64,000 nt of DNA from Allantophomopsis cytisporea (GCA_024752435.1 CP103033.1:1178001-1242000), one strand, 5' to 3'; counted from the first letter of the stretch, positions 1-12,163 are shown. Translations and numbers: made by a program. Notes: generated from the sequence alone by a model not told the origin.

Positions 1-1282
1 CTTTAGATCGAGGTATTTATCCTCTTGACTGTGTTCTATGCATCATCTTATTATGAAAAAGTAATGAGGTCGTGAGATCTCTATCAGGTAGGATGATAAG
101 GTGAGTCCTCTCGGTAGGTCTAGGGAAAGTATATATATGTTGCTGTGTTGCGGCTTGAGTTTCTCTAATTACGGTATTCGAAGGAATCTATGTTTTGCTC
201 AAAGCTGTCATCAGGATTGCTAGAATGTTTCCCACGTGAGAATGATAGTGAAAATGGGTTTGATGAAGGTGACGCGGTGAATGATAATGAGGGAGGCGAA
301 GATGAGTACAGATAGTTGCAGAGCATATTTAATGTATATATATGCATTGGTTGTATATGACCAGTAATTCCATTGGATTAGCAAGTACTGCTGATGCAAC
401 AGAGTCGTCTTTGCATACGTGCGGGTTTATAAATACTTGAAAGGGTATCTGAGCCAAGCACTTGGATGGTTCTTCATCATACAATGTTATTAATCCTGCT
501 GGTCAGATATTGGAGCAGTGTCTCTTGAGATGATATCCACTTAGTCGTCCGTATCTTTTGTGATGGCCCCCTCAAGATGTATGGGCTTTATTAACTGTAC
601 AAGTATAACTCAAAAAAGTGTGCAGCCATTGCTCTTGGAGATAGCAACGTCCTTAATTACGGAGCGAGTTCTAAAATGTATGCAATCTGAGAAAAATAGT
701 CTGCAATTCAGAAAGGAATAGTATGCCAGGAAGAGACTTTGTGAATGTGATTACTGCGAAGCTGTATACCTCTTGCCTCTTGTCTTCCAAGGCTTGCAAA
801 CTGTTCTCGCGTGCAGCGCGTACTAGCTCGAGTAAATAAACACTCTACAGCGCCGTTTCTGCCTTGATGTCTGAAAGATCTAAATCCTTGTACGTTATTG
901 GGATATCGTGACGTCCTCTTCGCTTGTCTCATCCTCCTGATCACTCCCTTCTCTCTTCTCTCTTCATACTCCTCATTTCTCCCTCCCTTGCAACATATCT
1001 CCTATTATATGACATAACACAAGTCTCCTGAAGTCTTCCCCGCTAATTACCTAACGAAGGTTGCTTGGAAAATTGCAGGAACCTAACATCAACACGTATG
1101 TAATGAACCCCATTTGTAAAAAGGAAAGCACCAACGACAACAACAACATGAAGAAAAAACTGCAAAAAGAATACAGACGGGGCACGCCTCACCGGCTGTA
1201 CCAGAAAATCCCTTCATAGGGTTTTACTGATCTACAGTAGTCCTTGGCCCAGACAGGCGAATATATCAAACCCAGCTATATG
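1..1282. other. Non-coding stretch, no gene recognised
   Basis: I see no convincing coding exon in this left edge. The short open frames have no recognisable domain or splice structure. It may hold the flank of a gene lying outside the window. Confidence 0.5.
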
Positions 1283-1370
1283 ACCATGGAGAGTCGAACC
1301 CTGGACTCCGCGATTTCAAGAAATTCGCGAATTTGCAAGGCCCGACCTATTCCACTAGGCCAAAGAGACT
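1283..1370 (-). pseudogene. tRNA-like element with Pol III A and B boxes
   Basis: Read on the minus strand, this stretch has an A-box-like TGGCCTAGTGG (plus coordinates 1352-1362) and a B-box-like GGTTCGACTCT (1290-1300). The D-stem can pair (GGCCT with AGGTC) and the spacing suits a tRNA gene with an intron. The acceptor stem does not close, because the 5' GTCTCTT has no 3' partner, and the T-stem has two mismatches. A 14-bp palindrome, AAATTCGCGAATTT, sits where the anticodon arm or an intron would be. I read it as a degenerate tRNA or a tRNA-derived element such as a SINE head. The isotype is not assignable. Confidence 0.35.
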
Positions 1371-1758
1371 TATTGGGTTTCTGCTTGTTCTGGTTTATAT
1401 AGGTCATCCGAGATAAGGCTGCACAATGTGAGTGGTGTATATTATTTGACAAATTCGTTGACTGCGGTATAGGCATTCACACATACATTCACTGAAAGCT
1501 ATACTGTCATTTGGAGGGGCGGAATTATTGAGGGCTTTATATAAGACATGACAATCATCTTCTTACTTGGTACATCACAATCATAATGAAGCATAGCAGA
1601 ATACGGATGTAACTGAATAGTAAGGTATTAGAAACAGAAAAGTAAGATAATGCACATGCTATACTCAAATATACACAACATCCGCCGAAGCTAATTCACG
1701 CAATCGCATCCACATCCATAAGTAACGTGCCGCATCCACATCATCAGCGAACCATGCT

Positions 1759-4700
1759 CTAATTGACGCCTTCCCAGCCCACCCAGCTTCTCGGCATGAC
1801 TCTCCAAATCTTGACCTCCCCACTACGCAAATCATCCAATTTGAATGACTCCAACTTGACCTTCTTACTCTCACGGCCTTGCTCCCAAGCCCTAACCTTC
1901 TTCTTGGTGCCATCCCACTCCGCAACAACACCGACATGGCCATCACCCTTGCCTACTTCAATCGAGTATTTAGCATGCATTGGCCCATGCTTACCCTGAA
2001 ACTTTGTGTTGCGTAACGTAATGATATCACCAGGGCGGATTTCGTCATTCTGCTGGGTCGAGGCATTGGCGAGATTTCCGTAGATAAGAGCACCGTAGGA
2101 GCGGCCGCCAACAGGTGGGAGCGCGTCTTTGAGGGGCTTGAGGAGTTCGGCGATGAGGGCTTCTGGTGTTCCAGGTGCAACAACCGTATCCTTCTTCTTT
2201 GCTACCTCTTCAGCAAGACGGCGACCGTAGCGTTCATGAGCTTGCTCGAGTTGATCTTGACGAAGACGAGATGGAGGTGGCTCTTGACGTTGCTCGAAAG
2301 TTGCATCTGCTGGATTGCTGGCGCTGAAGTTGACGGTGATAATGGTTTGGGAGTAGTCCTGGTAAAGTACAAACAAGTTCTTGGTTATCAAACCAGAGCC
2401 ATCGTTAGAGTCTTCGAGTTCATGGAGGATGTCTCGGCGGTTTTCGAAGGCAGGAGGAAGTCCCTTTGCTTGTGCCCACCATTTGGTGGCCTTTGCAAGG
2501 TCGACGTCATTGGCCATAAATCCAGTATCCATGGACATTCTACCAAGGTCCGTGGATCGTCTTCCCACACCCAAAGTTCTTTGAGCATCTATAGAAGGTC
2601 TTGATCTCGGCGCTGATGCTGAACCGGCATTCGAACCGGCGTTGGAGCCAGCAGTCGGGACTCGACTCGGTGGAGATGCCGGAGAATACTCATCATGTGG
2701 AGGTGGGGGTGGAGCAGGTCGCTCCAAAGGAGGCGCACGAGGTGCTGAGGGGGATCCACCGTAGATGTCATCATCATCTTCCGGGATCTGTCGATGTTGT
2801 CCAGTAGCTGGTCTGCTGGTTGGAGCAGGAGCCACTGGTGCAGGCGCGGTGTACTTATAGGGATCATAGTCATCATCATCCGCATCGTCATAAACTGGCT
2901 CCTTAGTAGGTGGTGGTGGAGGAGGAGCAGCTCTTGGCATATCTACTGATTGTCTACTTGGCGGTGGTGGTGGCTGACTAGGAAGTGGTGGAGGTACAGC
3001 ACGCGGTGCTGCAAGTGGTGGCAAAGGTGGAGGAGCACCTGTTGGTGAGAGAACCGGAGATCGAATTGGGGTATTGTCTTCGAAGCTAGAGTCTCTGGCA
3101 TGTGACTTCAAGGCATCCTTGTGAGGAACTGCAGAGGCGATATCTGTGTCATAATCGCCATCATACTCGGTGACTTCTTCTTCGCTCTCTTCCGGCTGCT
3201 CATTGTGAGTGGGTGCAGGAGTAGGACGAACATCACTTGTAGATGTTCTACTGAGCATACCCTCTTGAGGTGGTGGCGGTGGTGGTGCTCTGTTTTGAGT
3301 TGCAGCACCAAGAGGGTTTCCCATCGGGATCGGTGGGACTCTGCTTCCTCGTCTCTCACTGGCTGGCATAGTTGGTGATCTTGGAGAATCTGTGCTTGCG
3401 AAGGACATTCTCTTCGAAGTTGCCGATGTTGGCGAAATAGGACCATCATGGGGTCGAGATGGAACAGAGGGCGCTCCTGCTGGTGGGGGTGGAGGAGCTC
3501 GAGCGGTCTGGGCTGGCGCTTCAGGCATTTGTAGAGATAACTTCTTAGCACTAGGTAATTCATCGTCCGATTCGGATCCAGCACTTGGAGACATCGGAGC
3601 TTGAGGTGGAGGTGCATGTGGGCGTGCTGAGATCGTTAGCAGGAAGATTAGGAAATCTGAGGGCTATACCTACAGTCACTTGGAACAGGTGGAGGAGCTG
3701 AGCGTCCACTTGGTACAGGAGGTGCGGCACTTCGTGATGGTAAGGATACTGCATAGATTAGCATCCATATCAAAAAAGGAGGCTAATATATACTTACTTG
3801 ATTGACGATCACTGTGCGATGAACGTGGTGGCTTGACATCCTCTACATCCGCGACTTCGTTTGGACTTCTGGAAGAGCTGATAGTGGGTTCAGCTGCTTC
3901 AGTTTCCTTTTCGACCTCAAGTGGCCTGTGGATCTCTTCAGGACTACGAATTCGAGACATTCCTGGAAGTGCCATAATTGGTACAGGAGGAGCCCTCATT
4001 GCCGGCTCCTCACTATCAGCTGAAGCTTGTCTTTCACTCGTACCACTGGGCTTCTTCTTCTTTGCAGGAGCTCCAATTCCTGGCATTGGCATGCCTCCTG
4101 GGGGTCCAAACATGCCGTGCATGCCCATACCACCACTCATCTTTGCCATACGAGCTCTAATCTCCTCTTTCCGGCGAACTTCTGGATCGATATCTTCCTC
4201 TTCTTCCTCTTCATCCGCCTCCTCTTCTTCGATCTCTTCAGGCTCTTCAGTTGCACCTTCTTCCTCACCGACGTCAGGCTCGTGAAGTGGAGCAGCTGGG
4301 GCGCGTGCAGGCGTTGCAGGTGGACCCGCTCGGGATCGTGGCTTCTCGTCCTCCTCGTCGCGTTCAGCAGTGGAGAGTTCCTCGGGCTCGTCAGTGGTTT
4401 CACCAGCACCAGACATATCAGCTTCGTTTCCATCTCCGACGCTCGTTCTTGGGTTAATTGCTGACTGCGAACCCGGCCCCTTGGAAGACTTGCGTCGTGG
4501 AGGCTGATGAACAGCCTCACCGTTTCTAGAAGAGTCAAATGAGCCCCTTGTGATTGTTTCGGTGCTTTCGAGTTTCTCCAATGGAGCTCCCTCCTCTTCA
4601 CGACGTTCTGTTGGCTCCTGGGATTCTGTGCGTTTTTTGACAGGTTTCTTAGGCTTCTCCTTCTTCGCAGCGGCATCTGCATGACGAGAAGCCTGTTCAG

Positions 4701-5583
4701 CCTGTTGCTTCTGCAAAAGCGCAATGCGCTCTTTCAAGCTTGTGGGTTTTGGCTGATCCTCAGCCTCCTCGTTATTCGTAGGTGCCAAACCAGCTCGTTC
4801 AGCCTGTTCCTGATTTTCCGATTCTCGAGCCGCAATCTCGGGATCTTCTTCGCGTCTATAAAGCTTTTGTGGTACTGGCTCACGAGGAGGTGGGATGTAG
4901 GCATCCTTGCTAGGTGGTGGCGCCACGAAAGGTTTTTTGATGAAACCAGATCCGCCAGCACCTAAGCCACCAGGCTTGAAAGGCGCAACCGGTGGTGCTG
5001 CAGGCTTGTTGAAAGCAGCGATGCGATCACGGAACGAATTGCCTGATGGCTTATCTGATACGGGAGGTGGACCGCTCGGCTTCGATTGCGCCGGGGCATG
5101 AGCAGCAGCTGGAGCTGGAGCTGGAGCTGGCTTCGATACAGCCTTCGGCGCTGGAGCTGAAGACTCGACCTCTTTCGGTGCAGATGTTCGAGGAGGAGAC
5201 GCGGCCACTGGCTCTCTAGCTGGTGGTGGTGGAGCTGGTTCCTGAGCTACCTCCGGCTCTGGAGCACGGACAGGCTCAGGTTCCTTAACCGGCTCATTTT
5301 GTACGACGGGTGATTCGGAAACCGGTTCTGGATCCACCTCTTTCTTTGGGCGGTTTGTACGGGTAGGTCTCGGTGGTGCGGTAGGCTCATACTTTTCCAC
5401 AAAGTTCCTTGGGAAGATACCTTCCTGCTTCACTCCTGAGGCGTCGACATACTCACCAGAGTACCAATCATCATCCTCTTCTTCTGTGACAGTAATGATC
5501 TGTCCATTAGGAAAGTGTAGATCGTCTTCGTGAGGAGAAGTGTATTCGTAGACAGCCTTGACCTTGAATGGCGGGCTTGACAT
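1759..5583 (-). CDS. BBC1: Bbc1/Mti1-like SH3 domain protein (actin patch)
   Basis: This encodes a predicted 1242-residue protein from three exons (5583-3798, 3748-3674, 3626-1759). The introns are 3797-3749 (GTAAGT) and 3673-3627 (GTAGGT, branch CTAAC). An N-terminal SH3 domain covers about residues 6-67, with AVYEY, DDDWYSGEY and GIFPRNFVEKY. A long acidic, Lys/Glu- and Pro-rich linker follows, with many polyproline runs. The C-terminal about 250 residues form a conserved block (ATKWWAQAKGLP, then GDIITLRNTKFQGKHG, ending VMPRSWVGWEGVN). This layout is that of fungal Bbc1/Mti1, which binds type I myosin tails and tempers Las17/WASP-Arp2/3 activity at endocytic patches. The start codon directly precedes the SH3 domain. 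The spliced frame is continuous across both introns. The family call is secure; the exact role here is inferred. Confidence 0.88.
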
Positions 5584-6090
5584 GGCGACGGGTGCCTAAT
5601 CACAATCTGTGACAGCTGTTTGTCGTCTGCAGAGATTGGATTTACTGTGAGGGAAAAGGGGTAACCCTTTGGGTAAGTTTGGATATTATAGAATTATTCG
5701 ACAATGAAACGGAAAATCCGGGGGAGTCGTTGGTGGAATAAAAAGTTATGGAGTTGAGTTGAGGTCAGATGCTTGAACCTCTCTCACTCGAAGGAGGGGC
5801 GTCGTTACTATCTACCTAACCGCTAGTCTACGTCAGCGCATGAAGCCAAGCTACGTGAAACGATGGCCGTGGTATGTAGGTACTGTGTTTGAGGGATGTG
5901 AATTGAAATGCGAATGCCTACCTGCGATGCAACATGCAAAAGGAATTGTGACAATGATGCTGACGGTGACGGTGATGATATTCTACGTACATACAATATA
6001 GACAGCTTGGCATAGCACTGCGGCAGTCTGGCAGAACAGTAGCGGGCCTTGGGCCGTATTGTTGTCTTGCATGGGCGGTGGAGTGCAGCA

Positions 6091-6106
6091 GAGAGAGAGA
6101 GAGAGA
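6091..6106. repeat. (GA)n microsatellite
   Basis: A pure GA dinucleotide run in the intergenic region. Confidence 0.85.
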
Positions 6107-6189
6107 TGGGGGGAAATCACATGGTCGATGCACTAAAGCTCAAGGTCTGGGCTTGCTGTGGCTGTCGGACGGAAACTTTGAGCCAGAAG

Positions 6190-6231
6190 TGGTGTGTGAG
6201 GTGTGTGAGGTGTGTGAGATGTGTGAGTGAG
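6190..6231. repeat. GTGTGAGGT tandem repeat
   Basis: About four imperfect copies of a 9-bp GTGTGAGGT-like unit, followed by a short GTAG/GTAC-rich run. Confidence 0.75.
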
Positions 6232-6542
6232 TACATAGGCAGGCACATAGGTAGGTAGGTACGTACATACCAATATGTGCGTCGATCTCAACAGAAGTCC
6301 GTAAAGATCAACCAATAAATAACTATACGATGTATAATCTATGCGTCGATACTGACAACGGTCTTGTTCACCCAACACGGATGGCTTCTACAATGTGAAA
6401 CTTTCTCAACCATAGCTCATAAGCTCCTCGCACAACATCATTCTATCCGGAGGTACCTTCCTACATATACGCACAACAACAAGATTTGAAGGACAATCAA
6501 CAAAAGAAAAGAAGCAAAACCGCCACTGTGTTAACCAAAATC

Positions 6543-7445
6543 ATGGCGACGCCCAAGTCCATCCTTAAAAAGACGAGTCCAGCAGCACAGACGAAAGAAG
6601 AACGAGATCGTGAAACAGCTCTCTACCACGCAAATCTCATCCAACAACGCAAGGACATCGAATTCAACATCCTCGAGTCGACAGAGGCTCTGTTGGAGCT
6701 ACCGACTCGGCCTTTCGCGTCGAGCAAGCCCAACGCCGCGGATTCACCATCGTCATCCGACGTGCAATTTTTCAAGAAAGCACTGCAGCCGTTCCAACCA
6801 AGCGACTACGATGTGCTGATTCAGGAGCGCAATATCAACCGGCAGTGCGGATACGCGCTGTGTCCGAATCCGAACCGGACAGACAACGCGAAGGGCGGGT
6901 TCCGGATTATGGGGGCGGGGCGGGGTCCGAATAATAAGTTCAAGGTGGTGAGCAAAGAGGAGCTGGAAAGATGGTGTTCAGAAGATTGTGCGAGAAGGGC
7001 ATTGTATGTGAGAGTTCAGTTGAGTGAGAGACCTGCTTGGGAGAGGGGTGGGTCGATGGCGGAAATCAGCTCGATTGAATTACTGGGTGAACAAAAGCAG
7101 GCTCAGATCGAAGCGCAGCTCGTACAGGACATGGGAGGCATGGATATCGATAAGGAGGAACAGAGACAACAGGGAAATGCTGATTTGGCTATGGAGAGAG
7201 GGGATAGAGGCCGAGCGGCCGTGAATGGTCTGGTTGATGTTGAAATAAAAGAGAAAGAGGTTACAAAGGAAGCGGCAGCGCCGGACCTTGACAGTCTACA
7301 AGGGCAGCTGGATAGCATGCGTTTGGAGGGCTACACACCCAGAACAGGTGTTGCTCAGGGAAGATATGGAACATTACTTGCTTCCGATGATGAAGATGAT
7401 GAGAATGATGCAGAGTCGGATCAGGATATGGATTGGAAAATGTAG
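6543..7445 (+). CDS. RTR1: Rtr1/RPAP2-type RNA polymerase II CTD phosphatase-like protein
   Basis: A single exon of 300 residues. The start chosen is the ATG at 6543 (AAAATCATGG context, protein MATPKSILKK), not the in-frame ATG at 6486, because the family begins with this KSILKK-like stretch. Residues 90-160 hold the zinc-finger region: C102-x4-C107 (QCGYALCPNP) and C145-x3-C149 (WCSEDCARR). Rtr1/RPAP2 binds RNA polymerase II and is linked to Ser5-P CTD dephosphorylation and polymerase import. In the best known Rtr1 proteins the fourth zinc ligand is His; here the equivalent position is Cys149, which can also bind zinc. The C-terminal third is acidic and low complexity, ending in a D/E-rich tail. 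It shares a divergent promoter region with the Bbc1-like gene. Confidence 0.87.
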   Translation: MATPKSILKKTSPAAQTKEERDRETALYHANLIQQRKDIEFNILESTEALLELPTRPFASSKPNAADSPSSSDVQFFKKALQPFQPSDYDVLIQERNINRQCGYALCPNPNRTDNAKGGFRIMGAGRGPNNKFKVVSKEELERWCSEDCARRALYVRVQLSERPAWERGGSMAEISSIELLGEQKQAQIEAQLVQDMGGMDIDKEEQRQQGNADLAMERGDRGRAAVNGLVDVEIKEKEVTKEAAAPDLDSLQGQLDSMRLEGYTPRTGVAQGRYGTLLASDDEDDENDAESDQDMDWKM

Positions 7446-8142
7446 TCAAATATGGGCATGCATATACGGAGTCTGGTGATGGTTCATGATACCCGAGTTC
7501 AATTTCAGTCAAATTCATGTCTGTAAAGAGTGGTTCAGAGATGCAGTGTGAGACATCAATGTGCAGATCGTTTGTCTGCCCGCCTGGATCTTCATAGTAG
7601 AACAACACAGCGAACATTAGTTAAAGCTCAGCCGTTGAAGAGCCATGTTTGTTGAAAGCTGAACAGTCACTGAATTACGTGAAATGATAGTCACAATTGT
7701 TCTGAGCCAATCCTATAAGTAGCCTGCGATAAAATATTTAAGAGTAGCAGTTCAAAGATGCAGTATAAGTTTTAGATGTATTTGAACGATCTATATTGGA
7801 TAAGTATTTTGAAATGCTAACATCTACTGTATGGTTAGTAGGAGCCGATCATTATATGCACGATCTAAACAACACATTTTCAATATACTCGGGGTGGTAC
7901 GCCGGGTGTATAGGTTGGAAGCAGCCATACAGGCTGGCAAATTTTTGGCAGCATTTCGGCAGCAATTCACATGTCACAAGCAAGAGGGAAATGGCAATCA
8001 AGCGTCATCTCCGAAGAGAATCAGCGACACCTTGGGGTGGTATATGATCTCACATTGAGCTAGTCTGTATGACCTGCCAGCAATACGCCTTTTTAAACCC
8101 AACCAACCATAACCCAACCCAAAAAATCCTGGTATCGTACGC
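7446..8142. other. Convergent intergenic region
   Basis: This holds the 3' flanks of the Rtr1-like gene and of RPS17, which converge here. No additional coding feature is seen. Confidence 0.5.
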
Positions 8143-8698
8143 TTAGTTTCTTGCTGGGCGGTCGTTGAAGCGACGTGGGCGCTCGACGGTCTGCTGCTGG
8201 GAGACAGCGACAACGTTGACTGGGATAGAGTCGAACTAAAAATTGTCAGGTGAAGCTCTTGTACTGCATTAATTATAGGGAAACTTACGCCAAGGGACTT
8301 GAGGAGGTCCTTGGTCTCGGAGTCGACATCCAACTGTCCAGACTCGGAGTTCTGGGTGAAGTCGAGAGCGGAGATCTCTGGGACGTACTGGTCCTTACGC
8401 TCACGCTCCTCCTCCTGAAGCTTGAAGGAGATACCACGGACTGGACCTCTCTGGATACGCTTCATCAAATGGGTGGTGTAACCAGCAATCTAATTGGAAA
8501 AATCAGCCCTGCTATACGCATTTTCCAAATTCATCCTCTGTGTTGTCGTACCTTGTTGCGGAGACGCTTGGATGCAATGATGGCGATCTCATCGCAAATT
8601 CTCTTGTTGGTCTCGAAGTCGAGGGTCAACTTTGGGTAGTAACGCTCAATGATGACCTTTGCGGACTTCTTGACAGTCTTGGTACGAACGCGACCCAT
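8143..8698 (-). CDS. RPS17: 40S ribosomal protein S17 (eS17)
   Basis: This encodes 146 residues in three exons (8698-8552, 8489-8289, 8235-8143), all joined in phase 0. The introns are 8551-8490 (GTACGA) and 8288-8236 (GTAAGT). The protein starts MGRVRTKTVKKSAKVIIERY, continues with NKRICDEIAIIASKRLRNK and IAGYTTHLMKRIQRGPVRGI, and ends in a basic tail. The sequence and length match eukaryotic eS17, a small-subunit component at the beak/head of the 40S subunit. The early introns and compact size are normal for fungal ribosomal protein genes. A pyrimidine-rich promoter lies at higher coordinates. Confidence 0.97.
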
Positions 8699-9399
8699 GA
8701 TTGCGGTTTGTCGAGGTTGATTTGTCGAAAAACTGAGAGGTTGTTGTCGGAATGGTCGTCGCTGGATTTCGTGATTCAGACGATTTGAGCTCAGTGGGAA
8801 AGGTCGCTTAGCGGCCGCGGATAGGGTTTCTCAAAATTTCTTGGCACACGTGATTTAAGAGAACGTTGGAGAGGGAATCATTGCCTTCAATCCGAGGCAA
8901 TATAATTAATTATCTTTTACGAGCAGGATCTCGGTATCTTTTAAGGTATTCTCTTACCTTCCACACGGGAAATTTAAAACAAAATAAAAACTTTGAGTAA
9001 TACCCTGAACTTTGTCTTGTAAGTATTTAGGATATATCATTTTGTATCAATCGAGTCTCTAGGTGCTACAAAACGTTGCCTGTTAATATACATAATCAAT
9101 CTTTCCACTCAAGGACAAGATTATAGAAACTGTACGATTGGAATAAATTAAATTTCTGAGGGATTTCAAAAGCGATTCAGCCTCATCTACCTATTGCAAG
9201 TTCTTACCCTACTTTGACGTGGGAGTTGTAGCATGATAAAACAGGGTCCTGACTGCTAATATCTTTTTTATTTTTACAATACTATTCTACATATGCTAGC
9301 TTCATAATTTAGACATCCTCATTCTCCAATTTCCATTGGAGTAACTGTAAGAAAGCAGCTCCAGAGCTTCAAGATCTTGATTTGTTGCAGGCATGTTTC
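8699..9399. other. Intergenic region, RPS17 promoter and Mrp51 3' flank
   Basis: AT-rich and without a recognisable gene. It contains the upstream region of RPS17 on the minus strand. Confidence 0.5.
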
Positions 9400-10824
9400 T
9401 TAGAAGGATCCAAGACCGTAATCATCAATTCCGCCCGATTTTCTTGCGTAGGGCAGTGGAGCGGTCACAGAACGTCGAGAAATCTTGGAAAGCTCCTCAG
9501 TAGTTCCTTTCTTGACAGCAACAGCTTCCTCACCCGCAATTTCTGTCTCGACAATGATTTTACCCTCAGGGTTGACGGTTGCAGTGACTGGGTGGACCCA
9601 GGTCTTGGAGCCGCCTATAATCAGTGGATCAATATGTGGATTGGGACGAAGTAAATCGTTATTTCTACGGAAGGTGGAAAGGTTCGAAGTATTGAAGCCG
9701 TAAACAGATTGTGGCATCCTTGTAACAAATCCAGCAACGCCGATATTTGCATTGTGGTGTCCAGCGCCCTTTGGTGTAATAAGTCTAGCCTCAACAGGTG
9801 CCCTCTTGGCTTGAGGACCATGAATAGGATGGTTTGTCAAGTAAGAACCGGATCGAAGGTACGATAATCCAGCGGAAGGATGTGTTTTTGGTGGTCCCTT
9901 TGCAGCATATGGTGAATCGGATTTTGGATCCTGGTACTTTGAAGCATCGACCGTTGGCATATCCTCCGATGAGCCTCTGCCTAAGATGGCTTGAAAGAAG
10001 GATTCTCCAAGTTTCTCAGTGGCTCCTGATGGAGATGGAGCAAGATCGAAGAACTTGCGAATATGCTGGAATAGTTCTGTTTGATCATATCGAAGCTGAT
10101 GGAGGTAGTCTCTGAATTGCTCTTCCGAAATATCCGAGAGCTTGATTGGCACCAGCTCTTCGCCGTCTTCTCCTTTCTCAATCACCTCTTTTAGAGCTGC
10201 GGCGTTGATGCGTTGGACCAATTGCTGTCGTAAAAATTGGTGGAATTGAATCTTCTTGCTTCGAACCTTTTTCACGAGGTAATCGTTGAAGGCTCCATGG
10301 CTTTGTCCAGCCAGCCATGGCCCATTGAACTTCCATCTATGACCTTCCTTTCCTACTGCATCATCGTTTTCCGTTGTCAGATCAACATTGTCCTCAAACA
10401 CACTCTTGCCCACGCCACTGTTGTGGTAGCTGACGCCTGTTACTGTCATTTCTCTTGGGCTTGGTATGGACACAGGTATGCTCAATTCCTGCCATTTCTT
10501 AAGAGTCAGGCTGTGATCAGCTGCAGATGCATACTGGGTAATATGCTCGATAGTGTCGACTTGCTCGACTCGAAGTAAAGGTGTCGAAGACTTGGTTGTA
10601 GATCGTAGAGGGAAAGGACGCTTGAAGCCCCAGTCACCTTTGGCAAGCGATGCTGGAGTTGTCGTGATGGTTTGATGTAAAGGATGAATTGTGGTCGCAC
10701 TATCAGAATGGCGACTTTGTACCGGAGAGAGAATTCCAATTGGTTTTGGAAGTGGAGGGGGCATTGCGAACATCCGTGATGATCGAAGAAGAGCGCCCTG
10801 AGGCGACATTGATTTGCTGCCCAT
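9400..10824 (-). CDS. MRP51: Mitochondrial small-subunit ribosomal protein Mrp51 (bS1m)
   Basis: A single exon of 474 residues starting MGSKSMSPQGALLRSSRMF. The N-terminus is basic and poor in acidic residues, as expected for mitochondrial import. The family hallmark GDWGFKRPFPLRSTT lies at about residues 63-77. It is followed by the conserved RVEQVDTIEHITQYASAADH and FNGPWLAGQSHGAFNDYL blocks. A C-terminal part rich in small and polar residues carries MPQSVYGFNTSNLSTFRRN. Mrp51 is a fungal mitoribosomal small-subunit protein involved in translating mitochondrial mRNAs through their leaders. No intron signals interrupt the frame and the length is usual for the family. Confidence 0.9.
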   Translation of the reverse strand: MGSKSMSPQGALLRSSRMFAMPPPLPKPIGILSPVQSRHSDSATTIHPLHQTITTTPASLAKGDWGFKRPFPLRSTTKSSTPLLRVEQVDTIEHITQYASAADHSLTLKKWQELSIPVSIPSPREMTVTGVSYHNSGVGKSVFEDNVDLTTENDDAVGKEGHRWKFNGPWLAGQSHGAFNDYLVKKVRSKKIQFHQFLRQQLVQRINAAALKEVIEKGEDGEELVPIKLSDISEEQFRDYLHQLRYDQTELFQHIRKFFDLAPSPSGATEKLGESFFQAILGRGSSEDMPTVDASKYQDPKSDSPYAAKGPPKTHPSAGLSYLRSGSYLTNHPIHGPQAKRAPVEARLITPKGAGHHNANIGVAGFVTRMPQSVYGFNTSNLSTFRRNNDLLRPNPHIDPLIIGGSKTWVHPVTATVNPEGKIIVETEIAGEEAVAVKKGTTEELSKISRRSVTAPLPYARKSGGIDDYGLGSF

Positions 10825-11478
10825 TTTGAATTCTGCAGTATAAAGCGCAGGATGTGATCAATTGGGCCTCACAAGGCGATTGAAATGCCTAGAAGGCTAT
10901 GTAAGATTTGTCGGCGGCGGCGACAAGTTTGCTGCGTGTGATGGAGATGCTGATGGTGATGTCGCGGTCGACTTCGACAATTTTGGCGCTAGTGCGGCTT
11001 GAGCCGTCCTAACTGAAGGTCAGCATGAGAGAGGTAATATTGAACATGGCGGAGAAATCACTCGATAGCGGCCAAGAATCTTATTAATCCACGTTTGAGA
11101 CACAATCCGAATACCGTTATGAGGTTCATGTCATATTTGTTGCATCATGCCGGTCAAATTACACTACAAATTTGCGGAATGATTAACCAATACGATCATT
11201 ACGTCCTGTATCAGTAGCATATGAAAACACACCCGGATCTCACATGCTGGAACTACATCAAGATAGTCAATCTGAAGGAAATTCATAAAGAACTGTATAG
11301 TCATCAAGAGCTCATAAAAACATTGAAAGCTGTGGCTGTACAATTATGCAAAGCCACCACAGTTACTCCGAGTCATGTATCTTTGGTATTTCGTCAAAGA
11401 TGATTTGAGCGAACGCAGTCAGAAAGTCAAGGGTGCAGCGCCTTCGGGTATCGATATCATTATATCTATCGTGTCTCA
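10825..11478. other. Intergenic region between Mrp51 and EMC4
   Basis: This contains the Mrp51 upstream region and the EMC4 3' flank. The 60-codon frame at 11221 has no recognisable domain and I do not call it a gene. Confidence 0.5.
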
Positions 11479-12163
11479 TTAGACCGCAGGAACAGCATAT
11501 TCAAGTGGTGTTCTCGCTATTTCCCATGCCAGCCAATCTGATCTCGTTGTCCTAGAGTTACGTTAATATTAATACAGCAGCGACCTCAATACAAGGCCCT
11601 GAGGATAACTTACGGCAACAGTCCCATCCCATTCAGCTTCCACATACCCAAACCCAGAGCCAGCATTTGCATGGCTACGTAAACAGCCTTGACCATCAAC
11701 AGCTTTGACTTTGTGCTCTCCGACTCGAATCTGTCAAACGCTTGGTTCGTTGCCATTAGCCCCACGAGGGGGTTCTTGAAGGCCATGATGACCATCATAA
11801 TACTGAAAATCTGTAAAGAATTTCCGGACATGTACATCATGAATGCTGTCATCGGAAGTTGTTTGACTGGAGCGAGGGCGACCTCCCATGCCTTCTTGAG
11901 CTTGAGCGCATCCATTTCTTCGGTCGTTGGAGGCTTGCGCCCTGTTTGCTTCGCAGCCGCGATTTGCTTCTGGTCCAGTATCAGAGATGTGTAAAGGTAT
12001 GGGACATGGATACGAAAGAGTGTATTACCTTGTTTCCTGTTGCAGCAGCAGTATATCCTGGGGGATCAGGGATTCCAGCTGTCTTTGGCTTCGACACTGC
12101 TGGAGTATTCAAATCGAGCACCCATTGTGGTGGCGGTGGAGGTAAAGTCATAGTCTCTGACAT
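11479..12163 (-). CDS. EMC4: ER membrane protein complex subunit 4
   Basis: This encodes 187 residues in three exons (12163-12029, 11969-11614, 11551-11479). The introns are 12028-11970 (GTAATA) and 11613-11552 (GTAAGT). The N-terminus is short and proline-rich (MSETMTLPPPPPQWV). The core contains KLKKAWEVALAPVKQLPMTA, then MMYMSGNSLQIFSIMMVIMA and a second hydrophobic segment, MVKAVYVAMQMLALGLGMWK. The protein ends TTRSDWLAWE plus a short tail, the family signature that the last exon restores. EMC4 is a subunit of the ER membrane insertase complex for multispanning and tail-anchored proteins. The ATG at 12163 is preferred to one five codons upstream; either is possible. It is divergent from the beta-adaptin gene. 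Confidence 0.9.

Larger units (their letters stand above)
5584..6542. other. Divergent intergenic region with microsatellites
   Basis: This lies between the starts of the Bbc1-like gene and the Rtr1-like gene, so it carries both promoters. It contains a GA run and GTGTGAG repeats. I see no other gene. Confidence 0.6.
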
